This document shows positions 44,218 through 54,399 of a DNA stretch of 64,000 bases, piece after piece (position 1 is the stretch's first letter; each line of letters starts with the position of its first letter). A program made the translations under genes and the position numbers. The DNA is from Brenneria salicis ATCC 15712 = DSM 30166. Lineage in GTDB: Bacteria > Pseudomonadota > Gammaproteobacteria > Enterobacterales > Enterobacteriaceae. The DNA lies in NCBI RefSeq assembly GCF_003315515.1, contig NZ_QNRY01000004.1, positions 91,434-155,433 on the forward strand, read 5' to 3'. The notes beneath the pieces are model-generated. The model ran no database searches. It worked only from the letters and a program-made list of their open reading frames with translations, and had not been told where the DNA came from.

Positions 44218-45261
44218 ATGACACTATCCAAATACGCAATATCTTCCCTGAGTCTGGTTATCGCGCTTGCAACCACCGGTATCGCCCAAAGCCGGGCGGA
44301 TACCATCTGGTTGACCAACGGCGACCAACTCAGCGGTAAAATCACGCTGCTCGACGGCGGAAAATTATTTATCACGACGGATTATGCCGGTTCAATCACC
44401 ATTTCCTGGGATAAGGTGAAAACCTTTGAAACTAATCAGGCCCTGATCATTCAGGAGGCGCGTTACCGGGAAGGCGTGCTCTATCCGGCGATTAAAGCGG
44501 GAGAAAATCGGGCTATCGTCGCCACGCCATCTATCTCCAACGAAGCCACGGGACCACAGACGCTGCAACTTTCCGATATTACCGCTATCGTGGTGCAAAA
44601 GCCGCTGGTGAAAGATTTCATCTGGAAAGGCAATATCGATGCGGGAATGGCGCATAAGAAAAGCTCGACCGAAACCGAAAACTATGATGCCAGCCTGAGT
44701 ACCCAGGCACGTCATGGAACCTGGCGTCATAACATTGACGCCAGGTTCCATCTGGCAAAAGAAGATAACGTTGATAGCACCAGGAATGCGGCTGGCGAAT
44801 ATGCGCTGGATAAATTCGTGGACGAACACTGGTTCTGGCAAGGCCGTTATCAGTACAAACGCGACTGGATTGAGAGTATCAAAATCAACCGCTCGTTCGG
44901 TCTTGGTCCGGGTTATCAGTTCTGGGATAATGATCTTGGCGCATTCTCGCTGACCTCGCTGGTCAACTCCCAGACCTTTATTTACCGCGATGTAGGCGAG
45001 GATAACTTCTACTCAGGCGGTATAAAATGGGCATATAACCGCTATCTGTTCAGCAAAACCATCGAAGCCTTCACCAATGGCGAACTGGGCCGCTCCTTTG
45101 ACGCCACCGCGCCGCTGTCACTGAAAGCGGAGGCGGGGCTACGCTTCAAGCTGACCGACTGGTCTTCAATGAGTATGAGAGTGGCCCGTACCCGTATCGA
45201 AAGTGACCAGGGCGACGTCAATGATACCTTGTACACCATGGGTATCGGCGTAGGCTGGTAA
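44218..45261 (+). CDS. ydiY: YdiY-like DUF481 outer-membrane-type protein
   Basis: 347 residues. A signal peptide (SLSLVIALATTGIAQSRA) is followed by DTIWLTNGDQLSGKITLLDG, a small all-beta domain, then a C-terminal DUF481 region rich in alternating beta strands (HWFWQGRYQYKRDWIESI, LGAFSLTSLVNSQTFIYRDVG), probably a beta-barrel. Length is close to 250 residues plus the extra N-terminal domain. In enterobacteria YdiY is acid-inducible; function unknown. Confidence 0.8.
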   Translation: MTLSKYAISSLSLVIALATTGIAQSRADTIWLTNGDQLSGKITLLDGGKLFITTDYAGSITISWDKVKTFETNQALIIQEARYREGVLYPAIKAGENRAIVATPSISNEATGPQTLQLSDITAIVVQKPLVKDFIWKGNIDAGMAHKKSSTETENYDASLSTQARHGTWRHNIDARFHLAKEDNVDSTRNAAGEYALDKFVDEHWFWQGRYQYKRDWIESIKINRSFGLGPGYQFWDNDLGAFSLTSLVNSQTFIYRDVGEDNFYSGGIKWAYNRYLFSKTIEAFTNGELGRSFDATAPLSLKAEAGLRFKLTDWSSMSMRVARTRIESDQGDVNDTLYTMGIGVGW

Positions 45262-45279
45262 CACAAGCCGGAAGTTGAA

Positions 45280-45312
45280 GTCAGCGAGCGTGCCGCAATA
45301 GCGCTCGCTGAC
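45280..45312. terminator. Bidirectional hairpin between ydiY-like gene and chaC
   Basis: GTCAGCGAGCG and its perfect complement (11 bp) with an 11-nt loop, between two convergent genes. Confidence 0.7.
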
Positions 45313-45354
45313 GCGAACGTTTTCACTGCTATTTGCCACATAGCCAAACAACAG

Positions 45355-46023
45355 CTATTGACCGCACTGCTGTTGCAGCGCTCGCACACGCTTAGCCAAC
45401 TCGCTTAAGTCTTCATCCGCCATACCGTGGTTATGCAATACTTGCTCCAACGCAAACAGGTACTGCGCGTTCGTCCCCAACGGGCCGCTGGCCTGGGCGA
45501 TCAACGGCGCAATTTTCTGAATGCAGGTGTCCTGCTCAATTAGCGGGTGCTCAGACTCGGAAACAAACACCAATGCGGTGACAGTGTCACCATTTTGCTG
45601 ATGCAGTTCACACCAGAGCGGACGATAACAGCCCGTCAGCATTTCACGTTTCCACAGCAATTCCAAATCTTCGCGCAGCGAAGCCTCCGGCAAGCGAAAC
45701 GCCAGTCCGATGGTTTCGCCGCCGGGTTTTAACGCCAGCATCCGGCCAGGCTGGTTCACGGTTCCTCGTCCGGCGGTTAGTCGTAAGCAAAACGCACGAT
45801 GCCAGCCGTACAATGTGGCCAGACAGGTTTCTTCCGCATCAAACACCGGATTCCACATCAGCGAACCATAGCCGAAAATCCAGACCGGGCTGCCGTCCGG
45901 TCGGCACGCCAGGATTTTTTCAAGAGAAGCCGCACGCTGCTGCGGCGTGAGTAATAAGGCTTCTTCTATACAACCAAAAGACGTTCTACAATCTGCTTTC
46001 TGCAAAAAATCGCGTGTTAACAC
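45355..46023 (-). CDS. chaC: ChaC, glutathione-specific gamma-glutamylcyclotransferase
   Basis: 222 residues. The family substrate-binding motif YGSL (52-55, WIFGYGSLMWNPVFD) and the catalytic-Glu region (RLPEASLREDLELLWKREM) are present. It cleaves glutathione to 5-oxoproline and Cys-Gly. In E. coli chaC sits beside chaA and chaB; here it is on the opposite strand, 1.4 kb from chaA, and no chaB is seen. Confidence 0.92.
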   Translation of the reverse strand: MLTRDFLQKADCRTSFGCIEEALLLTPQQRAASLEKILACRPDGSPVWIFGYGSLMWNPVFDAEETCLATLYGWHRAFCLRLTAGRGTVNQPGRMLALKPGGETIGLAFRLPEASLREDLELLWKREMLTGCYRPLWCELHQQNGDTVTALVFVSESEHPLIEQDTCIQKIAPLIAQASGPLGTNAQYLFALEQVLHNHGMADEDLSELAKRVRALQQQCGQ

Positions 46024-46223
46024 TACTCACAACCCCCGGCCATACTATTTTTTCGCCTATCTGGTTTTTTGTCGCCAATCTTAAAATCCACTGGTTTTCG
46101 CTTGGTTACTTTTACAACAACCATTGAGTCGAGATTATTCATTTCTGGTTCAGCAATCAAGTTTGATATTGATCACAAAAAGCCAAAAACCTCTATCGTT
46201 ATCATTTACCTCGCCACAGCTAC

Positions 46224-46242
46224 AAATGATAAGCATTATCAC
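46224..46242. promoter_or_regulatory. Fur box upstream of the siderophore-interacting protein
   Basis: The 19-bp element contains the palindrome TGATAA-GCA-TTATCA, matching most of GATAATGATAATCATTATC. It lies 54 bp before the start codon. Confidence 0.88.
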
Positions 46243-46296
46243 TTCTATGTTAGAATGGATAATTCAACGTCCAGTAACCTCTCTGGGAGACAATGA

Positions 46297-47130
46297 ATGG
46301 CAAATCCTGCGATTGCGGGCAAACGCCCACCCCATCCTACTCTGATTCAAGTTAAACATGTTCGTGATATTTACCCGCACTTACGGTGTGTGACGTTTCA
46401 CGCCGAAGCGCTGCGTGATTATCCGGCTGATCATCACGGTGCGCATATCAAGTTGTTCATTCCACCGCCGGGACAGCAGATCCCGGCCTTACCCACGTTC
46501 AGCGAACGCGGCCCGGTGTGGCCGGAAGGTGAGACGCGCCCTATCGTTCGAACCTATACGCTGCGTGCGGTTCGTCAGGAAGCGGCGGAACTGGATATCG
46601 TGTTTGCCATGCATGACCATGCTGGTCCAGCGGTGAGCTTCGCTCGTCAGGCGCAACCCGGCGATTACCTTGGCATTTCCTCTCCCGGCGGGCCGCATCC
46701 GATGTTGCCGCCCGCACATCACTACTCTCTGGCGGGCGATCCCTCCTCATTACCGGCCATTGCCGCCTTGCTGGAAAATTTACCGGATGACGCCCAGGGA
46801 GACGCCGTTATTCGGGTCGACATCAATACGGACATTCTCGATTTAACCCGGCCCGCCCGCATTAATCTGTATTGGATAGTCGGCGGAACCGAGGTTACGG
46901 ACGAGGCGATCAGACGCTTTCGCGCCTTGCCGCATCAGGAAAACGCCGCGCGTGCATTCTACTGGTTGGCAGGGGAAGATCGACTAGTGGTTCAGTTGCG
47001 TCGTTATGTGCGCAGAGAGCGTGAATGTGAACGGAATCAGCTTTATGCCATACCTTACTGGCGAGAAGGGTTAAATGAAGAGGATTATCATCATAAACGC
47101 CACGATATCATGGATAATCTTGATAATTAG
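46297..47130 (+). CDS. Siderophore-interacting protein (ViuB/YqjH-type ferric reductase)
   Basis: 277 residues: an N-terminal FAD-binding beta-barrel with the RTYTLR motif (RPIVRTYTLRAVR) and a C-terminal SIP domain (YSLAGDPSSLPAIAALLENL, AFYWLAGEDRLVVQLRRYVRRE). Such proteins reduce ferric siderophores in the cytoplasm to release iron. The Fur box upstream implies induction in low iron. Monocistronic; no siderophore synthesis genes are nearby. Confidence 0.92.
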   Translation: MANPAIAGKRPPHPTLIQVKHVRDIYPHLRCVTFHAEALRDYPADHHGAHIKLFIPPPGQQIPALPTFSERGPVWPEGETRPIVRTYTLRAVRQEAAELDIVFAMHDHAGPAVSFARQAQPGDYLGISSPGGPHPMLPPAHHYSLAGDPSSLPAIAALLENLPDDAQGDAVIRVDINTDILDLTRPARINLYWIVGGTEVTDEAIRRFRALPHQENAARAFYWLAGEDRLVVQLRRYVRRERECERNQLYAIPYWREGLNEEDYHHKRHDIMDNLDN

Positions 47131-47383
47131 ACTTAAAAAAATAATCTAATATCATTAACATAGGGAGAAGATAATGACATTCTCCCTTTTCATTTTAATT
47201 TCCAGGCAAAACATAAAAATCCGTAAAAAACTCCAGCAAGCAACCGAGAATCTGTTAATCTACATCATGCGTATTTACGCTATAACTACTTTTTAGTAAC
47301 GTTTTTTGCAGAAAAGCCACTTTTGATGACGTGCTATTTTTGCGTCTGAATCTATTTCCTCTGGATAAGGAGAACCCCCCGTA

Positions 47384-48478
47384 ATGAAGTCTCACACCGA
47401 GATTGTCAAAACCCGCCATCAGGAATATTCACTTATTCTTCCCATCATTGCCTTGATCGTCTTATCCCTATGGGGGAGCACGCAAGATTTCTCCGCTATT
47501 CTGGGTATTAATCTGCTGGCGTTGGCCGGTATTCTTTTCAGCGCGTTCAGCGTTGTACGTCATGCCGATGTGCTGGCCCATCGGCTGGGCGAACCTTATG
47601 GTTCGCTGATCCTCAGTCTGTCGGTGGTGATCCTTGAAGTCAGTCTGATCTCGGCTTTAATGGCGACCGGCGATGCCGGCCCGGATCTGATGCGCGACAC
47701 CCTCTATTCCATCATCGTGATTGTCACCGGCGGTCTGGTGGGTTTCGCACTGCTGCTGGGCGGACGCAAATTTGCGACGCAGTACGTTAACCTGAGCGGG
47801 ATCAAACAGTATCTGATGGCGATTTTCCCGCTGGCGGTACTGGTGCTGGTGTTCCCCAGCGCCTTACCGGAGGGTAATTTCAGCATCGGTCAGTCGCTGA
47901 TCATCGCATTCATTTCCGCCGCGATGTACGGCGTATTTCTGTTGATTCAAACCCGAACTCACCAAAGTCTGTTTGTGTACGAGCATGAAGATGAGGGCGA
48001 CGACGACCATCACGGCAAACCGTCGGCGCATAGTTCGCTCTGGCATACCGTGTGGTTGCTGATCCACCTGATTGCGGTTATCAGCGTAACCAAAATGAAC
48101 TCCATGCCGCTGGAAACGCTGCTGACGGAAATGAACGCGCCAACGCAGTTTACCGGCTTCCTGGTCGCATTGCTGATCCTGTCGCCGGAAGGATTAGGCG
48201 CGATTCAGGCGGTGCTGAAAAATCAGGTGCAACGCGCTATGAACCTGTTTTTCGGTTCCGTGCTGGCGACCATCTCCCTGACGGTGCCCACGGTGACGAT
48301 CATCGCCATGGTGACCGGCCGCTCGCTGAACTTCGGGCTGGATATGCCGCATATCGTCGTCATGCTGTCGGTGTTGATACTGTGCCACATCACGTTTTCA
48401 ACCGGCAGAACCAACGTCCTCAGCGGCAGCGCGCACCTTGCCTTGTTCGCCGCCTATTTGATGACCATCATGCTGTAA
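47384..48478 (+). CDS. chaA: ChaA, calcium/sodium-proton antiporter
   Basis: 364 residues with about eleven membrane helices, the CaCA-family alpha repeats (GSLILSLSVVILEVSLISAL; LSPEGLGAIQAVLKNQVQRAMNL) and a central acidic/His loop (YEHEDEGDDDHHGK). It exports Ca2+, Na+ or K+ in exchange for protons. AAGGAGAA precedes the ATG. Confidence 0.93.
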   Translation: MKSHTEIVKTRHQEYSLILPIIALIVLSLWGSTQDFSAILGINLLALAGILFSAFSVVRHADVLAHRLGEPYGSLILSLSVVILEVSLISALMATGDAGPDLMRDTLYSIIVIVTGGLVGFALLLGGRKFATQYVNLSGIKQYLMAIFPLAVLVLVFPSALPEGNFSIGQSLIIAFISAAMYGVFLLIQTRTHQSLFVYEHEDEGDDDHHGKPSAHSSLWHTVWLLIHLIAVISVTKMNSMPLETLLTEMNAPTQFTGFLVALLILSPEGLGAIQAVLKNQVQRAMNLFFGSVLATISLTVPTVTIIAMVTGRSLNFGLDMPHIVVMLSVLILCHITFSTGRTNVLSGSAHLALFAAYLMTIML

Positions 48479-48492
48479 GCGCTCGTCTTATC

Positions 48493-48512
48493 GATGCCGC
48501 GTCTGCGGCATC
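48493..48512. terminator. Hairpin after chaA
   Basis: GATGCCGC, loop GTCT, GCGGCATC, 15 bp beyond the stop. It lacks a U-run, so efficiency is uncertain. Confidence 0.5.
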
Positions 48513-48643
48513 ACCCTCCTAATCGACATCTCTTGATGTATATCTGGATCTGTGAAGAACATCAGGCGTATCGTATATCACGCTTATCTACGACGGACCA
48601 AACCGGCCCGCCATTCTTTGTTTCTTTATTGGTTCTTTCTTAG

Positions 48644-50362
48644 ATGAAAACGCACGGAATTAACGGTATCAAACCGTTCAGCGCGCTTATTGAAGCATGC
48701 TGGCGCGAAAAATATACGCTACATCGCTTTATTCAAGACGTTATCGCCGGGGTTACTGTTGGAATTATCGCCATACCACTGGCGATGGCGTTGGCGATTG
48801 CCAGCGGCGTGCCGCCGCAATATGGTCTTTATACCTCCGCGATTGCCGGGATTGTTATCGCTGTCAGCGGAGGTTCCCGCTACAGCGTTTCCGGCCCGAC
48901 AGCGGCCTTTGTGGTTATTTTATATCCGGTTTCCCAACAGTTTGGTCTGTCCGGTCTGTTGGTCGCGACACTGCTTTCCGGCATCTTTTTGCTATTGATG
49001 GGCATCTGTCGGCTGGGACGGCTGATTGAATATATTCCGCTATCGGTTACGCTGGGATTTACCTCCGGGATTGCCATCACCATCGCCACCATGCAAATCA
49101 AAGATTTCTTTGGCCTGCATATGGTGACGGTTCCTGAACACTATATTGACAAGGTGGCCGAGCTTGCATTCGCCATGCCGACGTTACAGCCAGGCGATAT
49201 GCTGATTGGCGTCACCACGCTGCTGGTCTTGATTGTCTGGCCCAAACTGGGGATCCGTCTGCCAGGCCATCTTCCCGCGCTGCTGGCGGGGATGGCGGTA
49301 ATGGGGATCGTGTCGTTGTTCGGCACAGAGGTGGCGACTATCGGTTCCCGCTTCAGTTATCTGCTTGACGATGGATCGCAGGGACAAGGCATCCCGCCGA
49401 TTCTGCCGCATCTGGTACTGCCCTGGGATGTTACTGCGCCAGGCGCGGAGGCGATGAAACTGGACTGGCAAAGCATTTCCGCCCTGCTGCCCGCCGCCTT
49501 CTCCATGGCGATGCTCGGCGCGATCGAGTCTTTGCTCTGTGCCGTGGTGCTGGACGGCATGACAGGCAAAAAACACCACTCGAATGCGGAACTGATGGGA
49601 CAGGGCTTTGGCAATATCATCGCCCCGTTCTTTGGCGGCATCACCGCCACCGCCGCCATTGCCCGCTCCGCGGCCAACGTGCGCGCGGGCGCCACATCAC
49701 CCATCTCCGCCGTGGTTCATGCCTTGCTGGTGTTACTGACGCTATTGGTTCTCGCGCCCTGGCTTTCTTATCTGCCGCTGGCGGCGATGGCGTCATTACT
49801 GCTAATGGTCGCCTGGAATATGAGCGAAGCGCACAAAGTCGTCGATCTGCTGCGTCATGGCCCCAAAGACGACATCATCGTCATGTTGCTGTGTATGTCG
49901 CTGACTGTGCTGTTTGATATGGTGATTGCCATTACTGTCGGGATTGTGCTGGCGTCATTGCTCTTTATGCGGCGCATCGCACAGATGACCAAACTGAGCG
50001 AATTGCCGGATACGAAAATACCGGACCATCTGGTGTTACGCGTCAACGGCCCGCTATTTTTCGCCGCGGCTGAACGTATCTTCAATGATCTGATGCAACG
50101 CAGCGAAGCGTATCAGACCATTATTCTGCAATGGGATGCGGTGCCGGTACTGGACGCCGGGGGATTGAATGCTTTCCTGCGTTTCAGCGAAATGTTGCCG
50201 GCGGGGAAACGGCTGATTATCACCGATATTCCATTCCAGCCATTAAAAACGCTGGCGCGCGCCAATGTTCATCCCATTGAAGGCCGCCTCAGTTTCTATG
50301 GTTCGCTGTCGCAGGCGCTGGAAGCGATTGCCGAAAACCAGCCTGCCGCGATCACTGAATAA
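48644..50362 (+). CDS. dauA: SulP-family anion transporter with STAS domain (DauA-like)
   Basis: 572 residues: an N-terminal SulP transport domain ([43 protein letters not shown]) of about 12-14 helices and a C-terminal STAS domain ([27 protein letters not shown]). The length and pattern fit DauA, the aerobic C4-dicarboxylate/succinate carrier of E. coli, but sulfate or bicarbonate transport cannot be ruled out. The ribosome site before the ATG is poor. Confidence 0.85.
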   Translation: MKTHGINGIKPFSALIEACWREKYTLHRFIQDVIAGVTVGIIAIPLAMALAIASGVPPQYGLYTSAIAGIVIAVSGGSRYSVSGPTAAFVVILYPVSQQFGLSGLLVATLLSGIFLLLMGICRLGRLIEYIPLSVTLGFTSGIAITIATMQIKDFFGLHMVTVPEHYIDKVAELAFAMPTLQPGDMLIGVTTLLVLIVWPKLGIRLPGHLPALLAGMAVMGIVSLFGTEVATIGSRFSYLLDDGSQGQGIPPILPHLVLPWDVTAPGAEAMKLDWQSISALLPAAFSMAMLGAIESLLCAVVLDGMTGKKHHSNAELMGQGFGNIIAPFFGGITATAAIARSAANVRAGATSPISAVVHALLVLLTLLVLAPWLSYLPLAAMASLLLMVAWNMSEAHKVVDLLRHGPKDDIIVMLLCMSLTVLFDMVIAITVGIVLASLLFMRRIAQMTKLSELPDTKIPDHLVLRVNGPLFFAAAERIFNDLMQRSEAYQTIILQWDAVPVLDAGGLNAFLRFSEMLPAGKRLIITDIPFQPLKTLARANVHPIEGRLSFYGSLSQALEAIAENQPAAITE

Positions 50363-50376
50363 AAGGCGTCGCCGCC

Positions 50377-50401
50377 AACGGGCAGAACCGCTCTGCCCGT
50401 T
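50377..50401. terminator. Bidirectional hairpin after the SulP gene
   Basis: AACGGGCAGA, loop ACCGC, TCTGCCCGTT: a 10-bp perfect stem between two convergent genes. Confidence 0.75.
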
Positions 50402-50412
50402 CACGAACACAT

Positions 50413-50832
50413 CTATCTCGGCGGCGCCGGCGACTCAATGTGAATGGAAAGCCGTTCGTTCTGTTGGCTCAGCGCCATCGTGTCGCTGCATTCCTCGCCT
50501 ATCGTGACTAATTGCTCAATGGTTAACGGATACGGCAACTGAATATCCAATGCGGTCAGCCCTTGCTGTTGCGCCAGGGTAATCAATCTCACAATATTCG
50601 TTTCATCGCTGACCTGGGTGGAGAGCACCTGTAACGCCAACATTTTCAAGCGCTCTTTCGTGGCAACCGGCTGGAATTGTGTTCGTTTGGTCACCATGCC
50701 GAAAATCGGCAACACGCCGTACATGGCATCCATAAAACGCCAGCGTTTATTGCACAACGCGGCAAGGCAATCTGTGTAATCGATATAGATCTTTTCACTG
50801 GAACCTACAGATTCAGGGTCATCTTTCTTCAT
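50413..50832 (-). CDS. Hypothetical protein, 139 residues
   Basis: Starts MKKDDPESVGSSEKIYIDYT with GAGGAG nine bases upstream; a longer frame to 50892 lacks support. Soluble, one Trp, and a helical-looking C-terminal half (ERLKMLALQVLSTQVSDETN, LPYPLTIEQLVTIGEECSD). I do not recognise a family. It lies between the SulP gene and rstA and is transcribed alone. Confidence 0.7.
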   Translation of the reverse strand: MKKDDPESVGSSEKIYIDYTDCLAALCNKRWRFMDAMYGVLPIFGMVTKRTQFQPVATKERLKMLALQVLSTQVSDETNIVRLITLAQQQGLTALDIQLPYPLTIEQLVTIGEECSDTMALSQQNERLSIHIESPAPPR

Positions 50833-51091
50833 TCCCCTTTGCTCCTCTACAACACCAGTGGCTGCATCATGCAGTTTCAGCGCTAACAGCATGACTCATC
50901 TGATTGCTTACTCATTATAGTGGCACGGTTCACGGTAATTTTACAGTCTGTGGCGGCTTAGGGGATTTTCTTTTATTACGCTATTAATCATCGGCATTCC
51001 GCGCCTTAACACTCGTTTACGCTTCATCGCTAGGGTCGGCGCATACCTGGGGCTATGCTAAAGCGAATGTTTTCGTCACCACGCGGCTACC

Positions 51092-51826
51092 ATGCACAAG
51101 ATTGTTTTTGTAGAAGATGATGGGGAAGTGGGTAAGCTGATTGCCGCTTATCTGGGCAAACATGACATTGAGGTTCAGGTGGAACCGTGCGGTGATAACG
51201 CGTTGGCGTTTATCGCGCAGCAACAGCCCGATTTAGTGCTGTTGGATATCATGTTGCCCGGTAAAGACGGCATGACGATTTGCCGTGAGTTGCGGCCCCA
51301 ATACCACGGCCCGATCGTATTGCTCACCTCATTGGACAGTGACATGAACCATATTCTGGCGCTGGAGATGGGCGCCGACGATTATATTCTGAAAACCACC
51401 CCGCCCGCCGTGTTGCTTGCCCGTCTGCGTCTGCACTTCCGTCAGTATGCCGCTTCTCCACAAACCGGGGCGGAAAACCCGCCGCCATCACTCCAGGTGC
51501 ATAAACCGTTGCATTTTGGCCTGCTGTGTATCGATCCGGTAAACCGCGAAGTGACGCTGGGCGAAGAGAATATTGTGCTGTCCACCGCCGACTTTGATCT
51601 GCTCTGGCAATTAGCCACCCATGCCGGTCATGTCATGGATCGCGACGCGCTGCTGAAAAATCTGCGCGGCGTCAGCTATGACGGTATGGATCGCAGCATT
51701 GACGTTGCCGTTTCGCGGCTACGCAAAAAACTGTACGACAACCCGCTGGAGCCGACACGTATCAAAACAGTACGCAACAAGGGCTACCTGTTCGCGCCTA
51801 ATGCCTGGGAGGACGCCGCGCCATGA
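51092..51826 (+). CDS. rstA: RstA, OmpR-type response regulator
   Basis: 244 residues: receiver domain with phospho-acceptor Asp52 (LVLLDIMLPGKDG) and a C-terminal winged helix (DFDLLWQLATHAGHVMDRDA, SIDVAVSRLRKKL). In E. coli RstA binds the box TACATNTNGTTACA and controls asr; four box-like repeats precede asr in this window. Overlaps rstB by four bases. Confidence 0.93.
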   Translation: MHKIVFVEDDGEVGKLIAAYLGKHDIEVQVEPCGDNALAFIAQQQPDLVLLDIMLPGKDGMTICRELRPQYHGPIVLLTSLDSDMNHILALEMGADDYILKTTPPAVLLARLRLHFRQYAASPQTGAENPPPSLQVHKPLHFGLLCIDPVNREVTLGEENIVLSTADFDLLWQLATHAGHVMDRDALLKNLRGVSYDGMDRSIDVAVSRLRKKLYDNPLEPTRIKTVRNKGYLFAPNAWEDAAP

Positions 51827-53190
51827 AAAAGCTGTTCATCCAGTTTTTTCTGTTACTGTTTGCCTGCTTCGTGGTGATGACGCTGCTGGTTGGGTTGGTG
51901 TACAAGGTGACGGCAGAACGCGCCGGGCGGCAATCCATGGACGATTTGATGAAAAGCTCGCTCTATTTGATCCGCAACGAACTGAGAACCATCCCACCTC
52001 GCGACTGGCATAAAACCATCAATCAGTTGGATTTGAACCTGTCCTTCAAGCTGCAAATTGAACCGCTGGATAAATACTCGCTGCCCGCCCAGACCAGACA
52101 ACGACTGAATCAGGGCGAAATCGTGGCGCTGGATAATGAATATACGTTTATCCAGCGCATTCCACGCAGCCACTATGTCCTGGCTGTCGGCCCCATTCCG
52201 TATCTGTTTTTCCTGCACGAAATGCGCTTGCTGGATCTGTTGCTGGTGCTGCTCATTGGTTTGTCGCTGGCTTTGCCGGTCTTTTTGTGGATGCACCCGC
52301 ACTGGAAATCGATGTTGAAACTGGAAAGCGCGGCCCAACGACTGGGGGACGGTCATCTTGAAGCACGCATCCATTTCGATAATACCTCCAGCCTGTTTCG
52401 GCTCGGCGTCGCCTTTAACCGGATGGCGGATAACCTGAATCAGTTGATCACCAGCAAAAAACAGCTGATCGACAATATTGCCCATGAACTACGCACGCCA
52501 TTGGTGCGCCTGCGCTATCGACTCGCCATGAGCGATAATCTAACGGAGGAAGAGCAGCAGGAGCTGAACCGGGATATCGGACAGCTTGAAGCGCTGATTG
52601 ATGAACTGCTGACCTATGCGCGACTGGACCGTGCTCAAGTCACCCTGCATCTCACCGAGATCGATTTTCCCGTTTGGTTGCAGACCAAAGTTGACGACTT
52701 CCGGCTAATCCAGCCGGATAAAACCATTACGCTGGATATTCCACGGCCAGAAAGCGTTGGCGCGCTGGATCTGCGACTGATGGAGCGGGTACTGAACAAT
52801 CTTGTCAATAACGGCCTGCGGTTTTGCCGACGTCGGCTGCATATCAGCCTGTGGCTGAACGCGGATCAAACGGCGTGTTTACAGGTTGAGGATGATGGCC
52901 CCGGTATCACACCGGAAAACCGCGACGCTATTTTTGAGCCTTTTGTTCGTCTTGCAGCCGGAATAGAAAACAGCAGCGGCGGCTGCGGATTGGGGCTGGC
53001 GATTGTACACGCCATTGCACGGGCTTATACCGGCGCGATTACGGTCGAGCGCAGCCCGCTTGGTGGCGCCAGTTTCCGCTTCTGCTGGCCGATAAAAACC
53101 GCCGCCGCGACATTGCCGCTCCCCCACTCATTTCAGACTGGCGCGCAATCGGTATCGCCCGCACCAAGCTCCGGCTGCCATAGAACCTGA
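51823..53190 (+). CDS. rstB: RstB, sensor histidine kinase
   Basis: 455 residues: two membrane helices (about 5-28 and 136-157) around a periplasmic sensor, HAMP, HisKA with His221 (IAHELRTPLVRLRYR) and HATPase (ILNNLVNNGLRFC..., DDGPGI, GGCGLGLAIV). The C-terminus carries a Pro/Ser-rich tail of about 30 residues. The final 58 bp overlap the 3' end of the convergent rafR. Confidence 0.93.
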   Translation: MKKLFIQFFLLLFACFVVMTLLVGLVYKVTAERAGRQSMDDLMKSSLYLIRNELRTIPPRDWHKTINQLDLNLSFKLQIEPLDKYSLPAQTRQRLNQGEIVALDNEYTFIQRIPRSHYVLAVGPIPYLFFLHEMRLLDLLLVLLIGLSLALPVFLWMHPHWKSMLKLESAAQRLGDGHLEARIHFDNTSSLFRLGVAFNRMADNLNQLITSKKQLIDNIAHELRTPLVRLRYRLAMSDNLTEEEQQELNRDIGQLEALIDELLTYARLDRAQVTLHLTEIDFPVWLQTKVDDFRLIQPDKTITLDIPRPESVGALDLRLMERVLNNLVNNGLRFCRRRLHISLWLNADQTACLQVEDDGPGITPENRDAIFEPFVRLAAGIENSSGGCGLGLAIVHAIARAYTGAITVERSPLGGASFRFCWPIKTAAATLPLPHSFQTGAQSVSPAPSSGCHRT

Positions 53191-54143
53191 ACCCGCTGCG
53201 GCTCGACGCCTTGCAGTAAATCATAAGTCATGGCTGCAATCTGTTTACCCACACTGGTGCGGGTATTCTGCACGATGGGCGTCACGGCGACATCAATCAG
53301 GCTGTCATCCGGCAACCCATCATACGCAATCAGCGATATGCCTTGTCCGCCCAGCAGCCCCGCCTGCGCAAGCGCGCTGGCAGCGCCGTCGCCCAGCATA
53401 TTGCAATCGGTGATAATCGCCGTAGGGGGAACGTCAAGTTCCAGCAATCGCCGGGTCGCGTGGTAACCACCGGGGCGATTAGGTTCAGCCTGCTGTACGT
53501 ATCCTTCAGGCTGCGGCAATCCGCATAGCGACAAGGTATCGCAATACCCTTGCAGCCGTTGCTCGACATACGAAAGTCGCGCATTGGTGCTGAGAAAAGC
53601 GATTCTCTGATGGCCCAACCCGGCCAGCCGTTTCACCGCCAGAGAAGAACCGACGTAGTTATCAAAATCAAACCAGGCATAAGGTTGTGATAAATTGCTG
53701 CGCCCCAGCGCCAGAAAGGGAAATTTTTGTTTTTGCAGGTATTTCAGCCGGTGATCTTCTGGCTGTGTATGGGCAACCAACAGGGCATCCACCCGACGGG
53801 TTTCCACCAGATGGATAAGCGACTGATGCGTTTCATCTGGTTCATCGGGGATCAACAGTAAATCGATGCCAAATTTCGCCAACTCAAGGCTGATCCAACT
53901 GATCATCTCCAGAAATGTCGAGTTGTTCAGCACCCGCGGGCGTGAAGGATAGGCCAGCGCGACCGCATCGGTTTTCCCCATTTTTAGACGCCGGGCCAAC
54001 GAATTTGGCTGATAACCCAGTCGTCTGGCGGCCTCAACGATACGCTCGCGTGTCTCTGCCGCCACATCATCGTATCCATTCAACGCACGGCTGACCGTGG
54101 TGGAAGACAGTCCCAATTCATTAGCGATTTTTTTTAATGACAT
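53133..54143 (-). CDS. rafR: LacI-family repressor of the raffinose/alpha-galactoside operon
   Basis: 336 residues: N-terminal LacI-type helix-turn-helix (SLKKIANELGLSSTTVSRAL, hinge LGYQPNSLARRLKMG) and a periplasmic-binding-type sensor domain. Divergent from rafB-rafA, with two operator-like elements between. RafR-type repressors release DNA on binding melibiose or a related alpha-galactoside. The 5' end is odd: ATGTCATTAAAA-like sequence is repeated three times, and the third copy is the gene's start. Confidence 0.85.
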   Translation of the reverse strand: MSLKKIANELGLSSTTVSRALNGYDDVAAETRERIVEAARRLGYQPNSLARRLKMGKTDAVALAYPSRPRVLNNSTFLEMISWISLELAKFGIDLLLIPDEPDETHQSLIHLVETRRVDALLVAHTQPEDHRLKYLQKQKFPFLALGRSNLSQPYAWFDFDNYVGSSLAVKRLAGLGHQRIAFLSTNARLSYVEQRLQGYCDTLSLCGLPQPEGYVQQAEPNRPGGYHATRRLLELDVPPTAIITDCNMLGDGAASALAQAGLLGGQGISLIAYDGLPDDSLIDVAVTPIVQNTRTSVGKQIAAMTYDLLQGVEPQRVQVLWQPELGAGDTDCAPV

Positions 54144-54169
54144 TTTTTAATGACCATTTTTAATGACAT
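54134..54169 (-). repeat. Triplicated rafR start sequence
   Basis: ATGTCATTAAAA, ATGGTCATTAAAAA and ATGTCATTAAAAAAAA follow each other. Reading from the first ATG gives an 11-codon frame that ends nine bases inside rafR. Confidence 0.7.
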
Positions 54170-54399
54170 CGTCACCGGTGATCCACCGTTTATCGGAAAC
54201 GCGGCATTAGCCCGTTATCGTGCGGCCAACTAGCGGTGCGCCGGTAAGCCCATTGAATTTACGCCACTGACAACCCACCCGCGACCCCTATTCCATTCCC
54301 TACGGGAATGAAACCGCCAACTCCTGCCGATTTTATCACTTTATTGACCGCCCGCTTTCGTCTCGATCAATCTCAGTGCATAACTTTTAAGCACATCAC

